Source of the DNA: Streptococcus oralis
GTDB taxonomy: Bacteria; Bacillota; Bacilli; Lactobacillales; Streptococcaceae
Assembly (NCBI RefSeq): GCF_001578935.1
Contig: NZ_KQ969521.1
Location: 1,019,190 to 1,051,798, forward strand
Direction: 5' to 3'
DNA: 32,609 nucleotides
Shown here: positions 24,168 to 32,609 of the stretch, one piece after another
Layout of the letters: every line of letters begins with the position of its first letter
How positions within the stretch are numbered: position 1 is the stretch's first letter
Program-made: the position numbers and the translations under genes
Notes under the pieces: model-generated
The model's database searches: none
Told to the model about the DNA's origin: nothing
Seen by the model: only the letters and a program-made list of their open reading frames with translations

Positions 24168-25361
24168 ATGAAATCATTAAAAGGTATTTTATTTATCGGG
24201 TTTAGTATGCTTCTGACCATCCTAGCTTGGCTCAGTTCAGGTGCTAGTCAGTTTCTAATCCCTGGTTTAGCTCTCACTACCCTCTCACTTACTTTTATAC
24301 TAGCTAGCCGTTTACCCCTGCTTGAGGCTTGGTTCAACGGACTTGAAAAGATGTATCTAGCTCATAAATTCACGGCTTTTCTATCCATTCTCCTACTAAC
24401 CCTACACAACTTTAGCATGGGCGGTCTCTGGGGTTCGCATTTGGCCGCCCAGTTTGGAAATATCGCTATCTATATCTTTATCAGCATCGTTCTGGTTGCC
24501 TATCTGGGACAATATATCCAGTATGAAGCATGGAGATGGATTCATCGCTTGGTTTATCTAGCCTATATCTTTGGCCTCTTCCATGTTTTGATGATTATGG
24601 GAAATCGCCTCCTCTCCTTTAGTTTCCTAGGTCTTATCTTTGGAATCTATGCTCTTTTAGGCTTGCTTGCAGGTTTTTATATTATTTTCCTTTATCAAAA
24701 AGTCGGTTTCACCTATCTTGGAAAAATCGTAGGAATCAAACGCCTCAACCACGATACGACTGAAATTGAAATAGAGCTCAGTCATCCTTTCACCTACGAA
24801 TATGGACAATTTGCCTTTCTAAAAATTTTTCAAAAAGGTTTTGAGACTGCTCCACACCCTTTCTCCATCTCAGGAGGTCAAGGACGAACTCTTTATTTTA
24901 CGATAAAAAACTCTGGTGACCACACCAAGAATATCTATGACAATCTTCAAGTTGGTAGCAAAGTTGCTGTTGATCGCGCCTATGGTCATATGACTATGAA
25001 ACACGGTCCAAAACAGCAAATCTGGATCGCAGGTGGAATTGGAATGACACCTTTCATCTCTTATATCCGGGAGCATCCTATCCTAGACAAGAGCGTCCGC
25101 TTCTACTATAGTTTCCGTGGAGAGGAAAATGCTGTCTACCTAGATCTACTTCGAGACTACGCCCGTCAAAATGCTAACTTTGACCTGCAGTTGATCGATA
25201 GCAATGAAAAAGGATACCTGACTTTGGATCAAGAAGAAATCCCTGACCAGACTACGGTCTATATGTGTGGACCTCTTCCTATGATGAAGGCCCTTGCCAA
25301 GCAAATCAAGAAAAAGAATCCCAAAGCAAAACTCATTTACGAAGGTTTCAAGTTTAAATAA
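24168..25361 (+). CDS. SpNOX-like NADPH oxidase (ferric-reductase superfamily)
   Basis: This 397-aa flavocytochrome has six hydrophobic helices in residues 1-175, with two pairs of heme-ligand His: His66 and His80, His126 and His139. That is the NOX spacing of 13-14 residues. The dehydrogenase half has HPFSISGG (230-237, FAD), GGIGMTP (289-295) and CGPLPMM (367-373, NADPH), ending in EGFKFK. Pneumococcal SpNOX, which moves electrons from NADPH across the membrane to oxygen, has this size and layout. The natural acceptor here could be oxygen or a metal. It has its own promoter with a dyad, and a terminator. Confidence 0.9.
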   Translation: MKSLKGILFIGFSMLLTILAWLSSGASQFLIPGLALTTLSLTFILASRLPLLEAWFNGLEKMYLAHKFTAFLSILLLTLHNFSMGGLWGSHLAAQFGNIAIYIFISIVLVAYLGQYIQYEAWRWIHRLVYLAYIFGLFHVLMIMGNRLLSFSFLGLIFGIYALLGLLAGFYIIFLYQKVGFTYLGKIVGIKRLNHDTTEIEIELSHPFTYEYGQFAFLKIFQKGFETAPHPFSISGGQGRTLYFTIKNSGDHTKNIYDNLQVGSKVAVDRAYGHMTMKHGPKQQIWIAGGIGMTPFISYIREHPILDKSVRFYYSFRGEENAVYLDLLRDYARQNANFDLQLIDSNEKGYLTLDQEEIPDQTTVYMCGPLPMMKALAKQIKKKNPKAKLIYEGFKFK

Positions 25362-25369
25362 GATCATTG

Positions 25370-25396
25370 TCCCTCTAACACAAAAAGAGGGATTTT
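25370..25396 (+). terminator. Intrinsic terminator of the NADPH oxidase gene
   Basis: Perfect 7-bp stem TCCCTCT / AGAGGGA with a 9-nt loop and TTTTC tail. Confidence 0.85.
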
Positions 25397-25421
25397 CTTT
25401 TCACTTTATTTCCCTCTTCTA

Positions 25422-25430
25422 TGCTATACT
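25422..25430 (+). promoter_or_regulatory. Extended -10 promoter of the metallo-beta-lactamase-fold gene
   Basis: TGCTATACT, 33 bp before the ATG. No good -35. Confidence 0.6.
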
Positions 25431-25463
25431 TAGTTTAGTACATTCTTTGAGATTGGAGCCAGT

Positions 25464-26093
25464 ATGAAAATCCATAAAACCGTGAATCCCGTTGCCTATG
25501 AAAATACTTATTATCTAGAAGGGGACCAACACCTGATTGTGGTTGACCCAGGTAGCCATTGGGAAGCTATCCGCAAGACTATTGAAAAAATCAACAAACC
25601 AGTCCGTGCGATTCTCCTGACCCACACCCACTACGACCATATTATGAGTCTGGACTTGGTTCGTGATACTTTTGGAAATCCTCCAGTTTATGTAGCAGAG
25701 AGCGAAGCTAGCTGGCTTTACACTCCTGTAGATAATCTCTCTGGTCTTCCTCGTCACGATGATATGGCAGATGTGGTCGCAAAGCCAGCAGAACACACCT
25801 TTGTCTTTCATGAAGAATACCGGCTTGAGGAATTTCGTTTTACCGTTCTACCGACCCCAGGACACTCTATTGGCGGTGTTTCCCTAGTCTTTCCTGATGC
25901 CCATCTAGTCTTGACCGGAGATGCTCTATTCCGAGAAACCATCGGACGGACCGACCTTCCTACCGGTAGCACGGAACAACTCCTCCATAGCATTCAGACG
26001 CAACTCTTCACTCTTCCTAACTACGATGTCTATCCTGGACATGGTCCAGCTACGACCATCGCTCACGAAAAGACCTTTAATCCCTTTTTCTAG
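25464..26093 (+). CDS. Glyoxalase-II-like metallo-beta-lactamase-fold hydrolase
   Basis: This 209-aa hydrolase has the metal motif THTHYDHI (His54, His56, Asp58, His59), the later ligands GHSIGG and TGDALF, and YPGHGPATT near the C terminus. The layout is that of glyoxalase II and related thioester or persulfide hydrolases. All ligands are present, so it should be active. The substrate is unknown, since streptococci of this group often lack a full glyoxalase-glutathione system. TTGGAG precedes the ATG. It is convergent with pepO, sharing a terminator. Confidence 0.88.
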   Translation: MKIHKTVNPVAYENTYYLEGDQHLIVVDPGSHWEAIRKTIEKINKPVRAILLTHTHYDHIMSLDLVRDTFGNPPVYVAESEASWLYTPVDNLSGLPRHDDMADVVAKPAEHTFVFHEEYRLEEFRFTVLPTPGHSIGGVSLVFPDAHLVLTGDALFRETIGRTDLPTGSTEQLLHSIQTQLFTLPNYDVYPGHGPATTIAHEKTFNPFF

Positions 26094-26100
26094 CAAGCAA

Positions 26101-26124
26101 AAAACCAAGGATTTCCTTGGTTTT
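26101..26124. terminator. Bidirectional terminator between the hydrolase gene and pepO
   Basis: A 10-bp stem AAAACCAAGG / CCTTGGTTTT with a 4-nt loop. A and T runs at the two ends serve the plus and minus strands. Confidence 0.9.
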
Positions 26125-26128
26125 TGTC

Positions 26129-28021
26129 TTACCAAATAATCACACGGTCCTCTGGTGAACGCCACATACCATCGCCTTCTTTGACATCGTATGTTGTAAA
26201 GAAGTCATCGAAGTTTGGTACTTGGACATTAACACGGAGTTTGGCAGGCGCGTGCACGTCAACACTGGCCATGAGTTTCATCAACTCAGGACGGCCTTTC
26301 ATGCGCCAGATACGAGCAAAGTTGTGGAAGAATTCTTCAGCTGAGAAGTCTGGTTCTCTCTTGGCTGCTTCAAGGGCTGCAGCAATTCCTCCTAGGTCTG
26401 CAACGTTTTCGGATACAGTTAGTTTTCCGTTGATTCTTGCTCCGTAAGATTCTTGGCCATCAAACTGGTCGATAACTTTTTGTGTTTTTTCTTTAAAGGC
26501 AGCATAGTCACTCTCTGTCCACCAATCCTTGAGGCTACCATTTTCATCAAAAGATGCACCATTTGTGTCAAAGGCATGAGAAATCTCGTGGGCAATAACA
26601 GCACCAATACCGCCGTAGTTGGCCGAAGACGACTGATGCAAGTCATAGAATGGAGCCTGTAAAATAGCAGCTGGGAAGACAATCAAGTTCTTCTGAGGAT
26701 TGTAGTAGGCATTGACCATATGAGCTGGCATACCCCACTCCTTGTAGTCAACCGGTTGGTTCCACTTGCTCCAGCTGTGCTTGATTTCCACACGCGCAAA
26801 GGCTAGGGCATTCTCAAAGAGACTGGCAGTTTCAACCACTACTTTGTCCTTGTAGCGTTCTGGCAATTCCTCTGGATAACCGATATAAGGCTTGATGACA
26901 TTGAGTTTGACAATGGCCTTGTCACGTGTTTCAGGCGTGAGCCAGTCGTTCTTAGCCAAGCGTTCCTTATAAACGTCAATCATAGTCGCTACTTTTTTCT
27001 CTACGTCTGCCTTAGCTTCTGGAGAGAATTTTTCATGCGCATACCAGAGACCAAGAGCCTGCTTGAAAGGACCTTGGGACAAGTGATAAGCTGCCTTGAC
27101 CTTGTCCTGAGCTTCTGGAACACCTGAAAGAGCACGGCCATAAGCACCTGACAAGACACGAATCTCGTCTGTGAGGTAGCTGGTTGAGAGATTGACCACA
27201 CCCAAAATCAAAGTTGCTTTGAGTAGAGGCCACGCTTCTTCACTATAGAATTGATCTGCTGCTTGCCAGAAACGTTCCTCGTCTACTATAACCTTGTCTG
27301 GAGTCTGTCCAAGAACTGCTTGGAAGAAATCATCCAAAGGTACAGCAGGAGCAAATTTCTTGAAATCTTCATAAGCGTATGGATGGTAGAGTTTGGCATA
27401 CTCTGAACTTTCTTCGTTAGAAAGCACCACAGCCGCAATGCGACGGTCCAATTCCAATCGTTTCTCAAGTAAGTCTGCGATTTCCTCATCTGAAAAATCA
27501 TAGGCTTTGAGTAGATTCGTTGTACTTTCCTTCCAAAGAGTCAAGAGCTCCTCACGCTGAGGATGGTCTTCAGCGTAGTAAGTTGTATCTGGCAAAATCG
27601 TCCCTGGTGCACTTGCCCAGAGAACATTGGTTCTGGCATCCATAAAGTCTGGTGATACACCAAATGGAAGGAAGTTTGGCTTTCCTGCTAGTTCAAATTC
27701 TGCCAGTTTGCTAGTAAAATCTGCAAAACTCTCCAAATCTTGGTATTCCTTGAGCATTGGCAAAACAGGCTTAATCCCATCTGCTTCTCTCTTGTCAAAA
27801 TCACGTACCATGCGATGGTACTTAACAAAGTTTGCGAGGATAGCATCCTCTGGGACCTCTTCACCGACCAACCACTTGTCCGTAGTCGCCAGCATCAACT
27901 CTTCAATTTCCTCGTCAAGGTCAATAAAACCACCTGTTCGAGATTTGTCAGCTGGAATGACAGCTGTTTTTTCCCATTCGCCATTAATTGCATCATAAAA
28001 ATCGTCTTGATAACGTGTCAT
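26129..28021 (-). CDS. pepO: Endopeptidase PepO (M13 family, neprilysin-like)
   Basis: This 630-aa zinc endopeptidase has the zinc motif HEISH (His478, His482, catalytic Glu479), third ligand Glu538 in ENVADLGG, and the substrate-binding segment NAYYNPQKN. The C terminus GDGMWRSPEDRVIIW corresponds to the M13 end but lacks the Cys of mammalian homologues. It has no classical signal peptide. Family enzymes cut oligopeptides, and the pneumococcal one is also reported at the surface binding plasminogen and fibronectin. The ribosome site is weak (GAGAA). It is divergent from psaBCA, as I recall it being in pneumococcus. Confidence 0.95.
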   Translation of the reverse strand: MTRYQDDFYDAINGEWEKTAVIPADKSRTGGFIDLDEEIEELMLATTDKWLVGEEVPEDAILANFVKYHRMVRDFDKREADGIKPVLPMLKEYQDLESFADFTSKLAEFELAGKPNFLPFGVSPDFMDARTNVLWASAPGTILPDTTYYAEDHPQREELLTLWKESTTNLLKAYDFSDEEIADLLEKRLELDRRIAAVVLSNEESSEYAKLYHPYAYEDFKKFAPAVPLDDFFQAVLGQTPDKVIVDEERFWQAADQFYSEEAWPLLKATLILGVVNLSTSYLTDEIRVLSGAYGRALSGVPEAQDKVKAAYHLSQGPFKQALGLWYAHEKFSPEAKADVEKKVATMIDVYKERLAKNDWLTPETRDKAIVKLNVIKPYIGYPEELPERYKDKVVVETASLFENALAFARVEIKHSWSKWNQPVDYKEWGMPAHMVNAYYNPQKNLIVFPAAILQAPFYDLHQSSSANYGGIGAVIAHEISHAFDTNGASFDENGSLKDWWTESDYAAFKEKTQKVIDQFDGQESYGARINGKLTVSENVADLGGIAAALEAAKREPDFSAEEFFHNFARIWRMKGRPELMKLMASVDVHAPAKLRVNVQVPNFDDFFTTYDVKEGDGMWRSPEDRVIIW

Positions 28022-28137
28022 CTTGTTCTCGCTTTCATTTTTTCACTTATTCTTAGCTTAGCAAAAAACACTTGGGAATGCAATTAAAAACGGTTTCTCT
28101 TTTCACTTCATTTTTCAGTTATTATTTTAAATTTTTT

Positions 28138-28161
28138 AAAAATTAACTTGACTTAATTTTT
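28138..28161 (+). promoter_or_regulatory. PsaR/SloR/ScaR-type manganese operator of the psa operon
   Basis: Perfect 9-bp arms AAAAATTAA (28138-28146) and TTAATTTTT (28153-28161) around CTTGAC. This matches the known streptococcal DtxR/MntR-family operator. It covers the -35, so Mn-loaded PsaR would repress. Confidence 0.88.
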
Positions 28162-28175
28162 TTTTAAGGTATATT
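28148..28175 (+). promoter_or_regulatory. Promoter of psaBCA
   Basis: TTGACT (28148-28153, inside the operator), 16-bp spacer, TATATT (28170-28175). Confidence 0.8.
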
Positions 28176-28199
28176 AAAAGACAGGAGGAATACAACTGT

Positions 28200-28922
28200 A
28201 TGATACGTATCGAAAACCTCAGTGTCTCCTACAAAGAAACGTTGGCACTAAAGGATATTTCACTAGTGCTCCAAGGACCAACGATTACCGGAATTATTGG
28301 TCCAAACGGTGCTGGAAAATCAACTTTATTAAAAAGTATGTTGGGAATTATCCCACATGAAGGTCAGGCCTTTCTTGATGACAAAGAATTCAAGAAATCT
28401 TTACATCGGGTTGCCTATGTCGAGCAAAAAATCCATATCGACTACAATTTCCCTATCAAGGTCAAGGAATGCGTCTCCCTGGGACTCTATCCATCCATCC
28501 CACTCTTTCACACCTTAAAGGCCAACCACTGGAAAAAAGTGGCAGATGCTCTTGAAATCGTTGGGCTCTCAGACTATGCTGATCGCCAAATCAGCCAGCT
28601 CTCAGGTGGTCAATTTCAACGTGTGTTGATTGCCCGCTGTTTAGTGCAGGAAGCTGACTACATTTTTCTAGATGAGCCATTTGTCGGGATTGATTCGGTT
28701 AGTGAAGAGATTATCATGAACACGCTGAGAGACCTTAAAAAAGCTGGTAAAACAGTTCTCATTGTCCATCATGACCTCAGCAAAGTCCCCCATTATTTCG
28801 ACCAAGTTTTGCTTCTCAATCGAGAATTAATAGACCTTGGTCCGACTAAAGAAACCTTTACCGAAGCCAATCTTAAGAAGGCCTACGGTAGCAAACTCTT
28901 TTTCAATGGAGGTGACCTATGA
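28200..28922 (+). CDS. psaB: Manganese ABC transporter ATPase PsaB
   Basis: This 240-aa ATPase has Walker [10 protein letters not shown] (34-42), signature LSGGQFQR (134-141), Walker B IFLDEP (155-160) and the switch His in IVHHDL. It drives Mn(II) import through PsaC with PsaA. AGGAGG lies upstream. It overlaps psaC by 4 bp (ATGA), so the two are translationally coupled. Confidence 0.95.
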   Translation: MIRIENLSVSYKETLALKDISLVLQGPTITGIIGPNGAGKSTLLKSMLGIIPHEGQAFLDDKEFKKSLHRVAYVEQKIHIDYNFPIKVKECVSLGLYPSIPLFHTLKANHWKKVADALEIVGLSDYADRQISQLSGGQFQRVLIARCLVQEADYIFLDEPFVGIDSVSEEIIMNTLRDLKKAGKTVLIVHHDLSKVPHYFDQVLLLNRELIDLGPTKETFTEANLKKAYGSKLFFNGGDL

Positions 28923-29767
28923 TAGCAGAATTTATCGATGGATTGCAACATTTCCATTTCCTACAAAATGCCTTGATAACCTCTATTGTCATCGGAGTTG
29001 TTGCTGGAGCCGTGGGATGTTTTATCATCCTACGTGGGATGTCTCTCATGGGAGATGCCATCTCTCACGCAGTTTTGCCCGGCGTAGCCCTTTCCTTTAT
29101 CCTGGGAATTGATTTCTTTATTGGAGCCATTATCTTTGGCTTGATGGCCTCCATCATCATTACCTATATCAAGGGAAACTCTATCATCAAGAGTGACACT
29201 GCCATTGGTATTACCTTTTCATCTTTCTTAGCCCTAGGTGTCATCTTGATTAGTGTTGCCAAGAGTTCAACAGACCTTTTCCATATCCTTTTTGGGAATA
29301 TCCTCGCTGTCCAAGACATGGACATGTGGATTACCATTTGTGTGGGGGCAGTCATTCTCTTGATTATCGGGATTTTCTTTAAACAACTATTGATTACATC
29401 CTTTGACGAGCTCCTGGCTAAAGCCATGGGAATGCCTGTCAATTTCTACCACTATCTGCTCATGGTGCTCTTGACCCTTGTGTCCGTCACCGCCATGCAA
29501 AGTGTTGGAACCATTCTTATCGTGGCCATGCTGATCACCCCAGCTGCAACGGCTTATCTCTATGCTAATAGCCTAAAGAGCATGATTTTCCTTTCATCAA
29601 GTCTCGGAGCCCTGGCTTCTGTCGTGGGACTCTTTATCGGCTATAGCTTCAATCTCGCAGCAGGATCCAGCATCGTGCTCACATCTGCCAGTTTCTTTCT
29701 CATTAGCTTCTTTATCGCTCCAAAACAACGATATTTGAAACTGAAACATAAAAAAATCAATAAATAA
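28919..29767 (+). CDS. psaC: Manganese ABC transporter permease PsaC
   Basis: This 282-aa membrane protein of the ABC-3 (metal) permease family has about eight helices and the conserved [16 protein letters not shown] segment and later [19 protein letters not shown]. It forms the Mn channel as a homodimer with PsaB. It ends 26 bp before psaA. Confidence 0.95.
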   Translation: MIAEFIDGLQHFHFLQNALITSIVIGVVAGAVGCFIILRGMSLMGDAISHAVLPGVALSFILGIDFFIGAIIFGLMASIIITYIKGNSIIKSDTAIGITFSSFLALGVILISVAKSSTDLFHILFGNILAVQDMDMWITICVGAVILLIIGIFFKQLLITSFDELLAKAMGMPVNFYHYLLMVLLTLVSVTAMQSVGTILIVAMLITPAATAYLYANSLKSMIFLSSSLGALASVVGLFIGYSFNLAAGSSIVLTSASFFLISFFIAPKQRYLKLKHKKINK

Positions 29768-29793
29768 GGGGAGACCCTTTCTGGAGGAATCTA

Positions 29794-30723
29794 ATGAAAA
29801 AATTAGGTACATTGCTTGTTCTCTTTCTTTCTGTTATTGCTCTTGTCGCATGTACTAGCGGAAAAAAAGATGCTGCTTCTGGTCAAAAACTAAAAGTTGT
29901 TGCCACTAACTCAATCATCGCTGATATTACTAAAAATATTGCAGGTGACAAGATTGATCTTCACAGTATTGTTCCTGTTGGTCAAGACCCACACGAATAC
30001 GAACCACTTCCTGAAGACGTTAAGAAAACCTCCCAAGCTGACTTGATTTTCTATAACGGGATCAACCTTGAAACAGGTGGCAATGCTTGGTTTACCAAAT
30101 TAGTCGAAAATGCCAAAAAAACTGAAAACAAAGACTACTTTGCAGTCAGCGACGGTGTAGACATCATTTACCTTGAGGGCCAAAACGAGAAAGGCAAAGA
30201 AGACCCACACGCTTGGCTCAACCTTGAAAATGGGATGATTTATGCTAAAAATATCGCTAAACAGCTCATCGCTAAAGATCCTAGCAACAAGGAATTCTAC
30301 GAAAAAAATCTCAAAGACTATACTGAAAAACTAGACAAACTGGACAAGGAAGCCAAAGAGAAATTTAACAATATCCCTGCTGAGAAGAAACTCATCGTAA
30401 CCAGCGAAGGATGCTTCAAATACTTCTCTAAGGCTTACGGAGTTCCAAGTGCCTACATCTGGGAAATCAACACTGAAGAAGAAGGTACTCCTGACCAAAT
30501 CAAGACTTTGGTTGAAAAACTTCGCCAAACAAAAGTTCCATCCCTCTTTGTTGAATCAAGTGTCGATGACCGTCCAATGAAGACTGTTTCACAAGACACA
30601 AATATCCCAATCTACGCACAAATCTTTACTGACTCAATCGCTGAAGAAGGGAAAGAAGGCGACAGCTACTACAGCATGATGAAATACAACCTTGACAAGA
30701 TCGCTGAAGGTTTGTCTAAGTAA
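29794..30723 (+). CDS. psaA: Manganese-binding lipoprotein PsaA
   Basis: This 309-aa binding protein has a lipoprotein signal and lipobox (VIALVAC, lipidated Cys20). The Mn ligands fall exactly at the PsaA positions His67 (DPHEYE), His139 (DPHAWL), Glu205 (TSEGCF) and Asp280 (IFTDSI). It captures Mn(II), and is known to bind Zn tightly, at the outer face for PsaBC. GGAGG precedes the ATG. A terminator follows before tpx, so tpx may be expressed partly by readthrough. Confidence 0.97.
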   Translation: MKKLGTLLVLFLSVIALVACTSGKKDAASGQKLKVVATNSIIADITKNIAGDKIDLHSIVPVGQDPHEYEPLPEDVKKTSQADLIFYNGINLETGGNAWFTKLVENAKKTENKDYFAVSDGVDIIYLEGQNEKGKEDPHAWLNLENGMIYAKNIAKQLIAKDPSNKEFYEKNLKDYTEKLDKLDKEAKEKFNNIPAEKKLIVTSEGCFKYFSKAYGVPSAYIWEINTEEEGTPDQIKTLVEKLRQTKVPSLFVESSVDDRPMKTVSQDTNIPIYAQIFTDSIAEEGKEGDSYYSMMKYNLDKIAEGLSK

Positions 30724-30729
30724 TCCATT

Positions 30730-30764
30730 AAAAACGTCGTTCCCACGTGAACAGGCGTTTTTTT
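30730..30764 (+). terminator. Terminator between psaA and tpx
   Basis: Outer arms AAAAACG / CGTTTTT with an inner GTTC / GAAC stem, followed by T7. It may be leaky, allowing some transcription into tpx. Confidence 0.75.
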
Positions 30765-30788
30765 GGCCCTCAATTTCCAGTCAAATCA

Positions 30789-30818
30789 TTGGAAAAATCT
30801 GACAATTCTCGATAAAAT
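30789..30818 (+). promoter_or_regulatory. Possible weak promoter of tpx
   Basis: TTGGAA (30789-30794), 18-bp spacer, TAAAAT (30813-30818). No PsaR-type repeat is seen here. Confidence 0.4.
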
Positions 30819-30843
30819 AAAAGAAAAAGAATGGAGTAGTTTC

Positions 30844-31338
30844 ATGACCACTTTTCTCGGAAATCCTGTAACTTTTACAGGTAAACAACTGCAAGTCGGA
30901 GACAAGGCACTTGACTTTTCTCTTACAACAACCGATCTCTCTAAAAAAACGCTAGCTGACTTTGATGGAAAGAAAAAAGTCTTGAGTGTTGTCCCTTCTA
31001 TCGATACAGGCATCTGCTCAACACAAACACGTCGATTCAACCAAGAACTAGCTAACCTCGACAATACCGTCGTTCTTACTGTTTCTATGGACCTACCATT
31101 TGCCCAAGGACGCTGGTGTGGGGCTGAAGGCCTTGACAATGCCATCATGCTTTCAGACTACTTTGACCATTCCTTCGGCCGTGACTACGCTCTCCTCATC
31201 AATGAGTGGCACCTCCTTGCCCGAGCAGTTTTTGTCCTTGATACTGATAACATCATCCGTTACGTCGAATATGTAGACAATATCAACACAGAACCCGACT
31301 TTGAAAAAGCAATCGCTGCCGTTAAAGCATTAGACTAA
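30844..31338 (+). CDS. tpx: Thiol peroxidase Tpx (PsaD)
   Basis: This 164-aa atypical 2-Cys peroxiredoxin has peroxidatic Cys58 ([14 protein letters not shown]) and resolving Cys92 (GRWCGAEGL). It reduces hydrogen and alkyl peroxides with thioredoxin in the cytoplasm, useful in H2O2-producing streptococci. The frame is open 27 codons upstream, but 30844 has GGAG before it and matches Tpx length. It lies beside the Mn transporter, as in other streptococci, linking manganese and oxidative stress. Confidence 0.95.
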   Translation: MTTFLGNPVTFTGKQLQVGDKALDFSLTTTDLSKKTLADFDGKKKVLSVVPSIDTGICSTQTRRFNQELANLDNTVVLTVSMDLPFAQGRWCGAEGLDNAIMLSDYFDHSFGRDYALLINEWHLLARAVFVLDTDNIIRYVEYVDNINTEPDFEKAIAAVKALD

Positions 31339-31358
31339 AACAAGGATTTTTATGACTG

Positions 31359-31385
31359 AAAGCTAGAGAAATCTAGCTTTTTTTG
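31359..31385 (+). terminator. Strong intrinsic terminator of tpx
   Basis: Perfect 9-bp stem AAAGCTAGA / TCTAGCTTT, GAAA loop, T8. The psaR promoter starts at its last T. Confidence 0.92.
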
Positions 31386-31392
31386 CTATACT
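31384..31392 (+). promoter_or_regulatory. Extended -10 promoter of psaR, next to the ATG
   Basis: TGCTATACT with no good -35. Seven bases separate the hexamer from the ATG, so the mRNA is probably leaderless. Confidence 0.6.
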
Positions 31393-31399
31393 AAAGGTA

Positions 31400-32071
31400 A
31401 TGATAAATAAAAATAATAGACTAACTCCAAATAAAGAAGACTATCTTAAGTGCATTTACGAGATTAGCATCGTTTCTCGTAAAATCACTAATAAAGAAAT
31501 TGCGGCGCGCATGCAGGTGTCTCCTCCTGCTGTGACAGAAATGATTAAGCGGATGAAGAGTGAAAACCTCATCCTCAAGGACAAGGAATGTGGTTATCAA
31601 CTGACTAACCTAGGGCTAAAACTGGTCTCAGAGCTCTACCGTAAACACCGCTTAATCGAGGTTTTTCTAGTTCATCACCTCAACTATACTAGCGACCAAA
31701 TCCACGAGGAAGCCGAAGTTTTAGAACATAGTGTATCAGATTTTTTTGTGGAACGACTAGACTCCATGCTAGGTTTTCCCAAGACCTGCCCCCACGGAGG
31801 GACTATTCCTGCCAAGGGAGAGCTCCTGGTCGAAATCAACAACCTACCTCTAGCAGATACCAAAGAAACCGGTACCTATCTTCTGACTCGGGTTCACGAT
31901 AGCTTTGATCTGCTCAAATACTTAGAAAAGCATGAGATTCATATCGGTGACCAAGTCAAAGTCAAGCAGTTTGATAATTTTTCCAATACCTTTACACTGG
32001 TCAACAAAGGTGAAGATCTCCAAGTTAGCATCGATATCGCCAAACAACTCTATGTCGAAAAAATCAACTAA
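31400..32071 (+). CDS. psaR: Manganese-dependent repressor PsaR (DtxR/MntR family)
   Basis: This 223-aa metalloregulator has an N-terminal winged helix (about 10-70: NKEIAARMQVSPPAVTEMIKRMKSENL), a dimerisation/metal domain (VHHLNY, EEAEVLEHSVSD, CPHGG) and a C-terminal SH3-like FeoA domain. With Mn bound it should repress psaBCA through the operator at 28138-28161. The N terminus (MINKNNRLTPNKED) is about seven residues longer than the pneumococcal form I remember (MTPNKED). Here the Thr codon is preceded by CTA, not a start, so 31400 stands. No usable Shine-Dalgarno. Confidence 0.93.
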   Translation: MINKNNRLTPNKEDYLKCIYEISIVSRKITNKEIAARMQVSPPAVTEMIKRMKSENLILKDKECGYQLTNLGLKLVSELYRKHRLIEVFLVHHLNYTSDQIHEEAEVLEHSVSDFFVERLDSMLGFPKTCPHGGTIPAKGELLVEINNLPLADTKETGTYLLTRVHDSFDLLKYLEKHEIHIGDQVKVKQFDNFSNTFTLVNKGEDLQVSIDIAKQLYVEKIN

Positions 32072-32077
32072 GACCTT

Positions 32078-32110
32078 ATCCCTGAAAGAAATTCCTTTTA
32101 GGGATTTTTT
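32078..32110 (+). terminator. Intrinsic terminator of psaR
   Basis: Outer stem ATCCCT / AGGGAT with inner AAAG / CTTT pairing, then T6. It starts 7 bp after the stop codon. Confidence 0.85.
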
Positions 32111-32120
32111 ATTATTTTAG

Positions 32121-32149
32121 TTGTAAGTTCCATTCGTTTGGTGTAGAAT
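32121..32149 (+). promoter_or_regulatory. Promoter of the last gene
   Basis: TTGTAA (32121-32126), 17-bp spacer, TAGAAT (32144-32149). Confidence 0.8.
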
Positions 32150-32178
32150 GAAGCTAGATAAAAGAGGGAGGTCTTCCT

Positions 32179-32592
32179 ATGAAAAAGCTCTTTAGAACCC
32201 ATTTTGCAGCCATCGTAGTCAGCGATTTGCTACTGTTGGTAACTTTCAGACCCCGATACGAACTTTCTTTGGAAAGAGGCCCGTTTTTTTGCTTCATTTT
32301 CATCCTTGCTCAGGGACTACTACTATTTCGCTTGGTCAATCGACTCAAAAAACATTTCTCTGAGATTGATCCTCAGATGAACAAAAAAATTCGCCTTTAC
32401 TACTTAGGGATTCTCTCTGTTGACCTTCTGTTATTTCTCTTTTTAGCCATCACTGGCCTTCAATATTTCTACTCTCTTACTCCAGTCTTTACTTCCTGTC
32501 ATTCTACTTTATATTATATGACGGCTAGCCACCTAAGAGAAAACTATCCCGACTTTTACGACAAACACATCTCTTTCTGGGAGTGTCTCTAA
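32179..32592 (+). CDS. Small unknown membrane protein
   Basis: I recognise no family in this 137-aa protein. It has hydrophobic segments at about 8-23, 35-53 and 73-96, a possible weak fourth near 100-115, and a basic loop (RLVNRLKKHFSEIDPQMNKKIR) between the second and third. The C-terminal tail is polar (SHLRENYPDFYDKHISFWECL). GGGAGG precedes the ATG, and it has its own promoter, which supports a real gene. Only 17 bases follow in the window. Confidence 0.7.
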   Translation: MKKLFRTHFAAIVVSDLLLLVTFRPRYELSLERGPFFCFIFILAQGLLLFRLVNRLKKHFSEIDPQMNKKIRLYYLGILSVDLLLFLFLAITGLQYFYSLTPVFTSCHSTLYYMTASHLRENYPDFYDKHISFWECL

Positions 32593-32609
32593 ACAAAAAC
32601 CAAGCCAGC

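Noticed and set aside
1..32609. BOX, RUP, IS, CRISPR, tRNA or rRNA elements
   Set aside because: Both strands were read for the BOX-A core, terminal repeats, spaced repeats and tRNA TTCGA/anticodon patterns. None was convincing.

Overview
The window looks like chromosome of a mitis-group Streptococcus (S. mitis / S. oralis / S. infantis type). The DNA is AT-rich, most genes have AAGGAGG-type ribosome sites and TATAAT or TGnTATAAT promoters, and the proteins closely resemble pneumococcal ones as I remember them: UvrC, RecJ, ThrS, PsaBCA-Tpx-PsaR, PepO, a SpNOX-type NADPH oxidase and a TCS01-like two-component system. The species cannot be fixed by eye. I saw no rRNA, tRNA, CRISPR array, IS element, prophage gene, or BOX or RUP repeat.

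Layout. Positions 1-9262 are all on the minus strand: a metallophosphoesterase cut by the window edge, uvrC, a membrane-anchored matrixin-like metalloprotease, estA, RNase J2, a secreted LysM-CHAP protein and recJ, mostly separated by intrinsic terminators. Positions 9364-12390 hold a polar amino-acid ABC transporter operon (ATPase, binding protein, two permeases). Positions 12440-16534 hold smaller genes: a nucleotidyltransferase-fold protein, an Rrf2 regulator with a palindrome over its promoter, an unknown membrane protein, a second metallophosphoesterase, and a small membrane protein behind a terminator-like leader.

A threonine T-box riboswitch (about 16560-16778) controls an uncharacterised P-loop kinase followed 10 bp later by thrS. 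A BceRS-type two-component system with no adjacent transporter converges on thrS. Next come a TetR regulator with matching palindromes before itself and before the following gene, a membrane-anchored ferredoxin-reductase-like protein, a DUF2974 hydrolase, and a six-helix NADPH oxidase with its own promoter dyad.

Positions 25422-32110 are about manganese and peroxide: a glyoxalase-II-like hydrolase, pepO (opposite strand), psaBCA with a PsaR-type operator over its -35, tpx, and psaR itself. A small unknown membrane protein ends the window.

Most genes are ordinary. The less expected points are the kinase under T-box control, the paired TetR operators near two flavoreductase-type genes, the leader hairpin at 16085-16138, an RNase J2 that has lost metal ligands, a binding protein with no lipobox, and two genes (uvrC, psaR) whose promoters sit so close to the ATG that leaderless mRNAs are likely. 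No wholly new defence or mobile system is visible.
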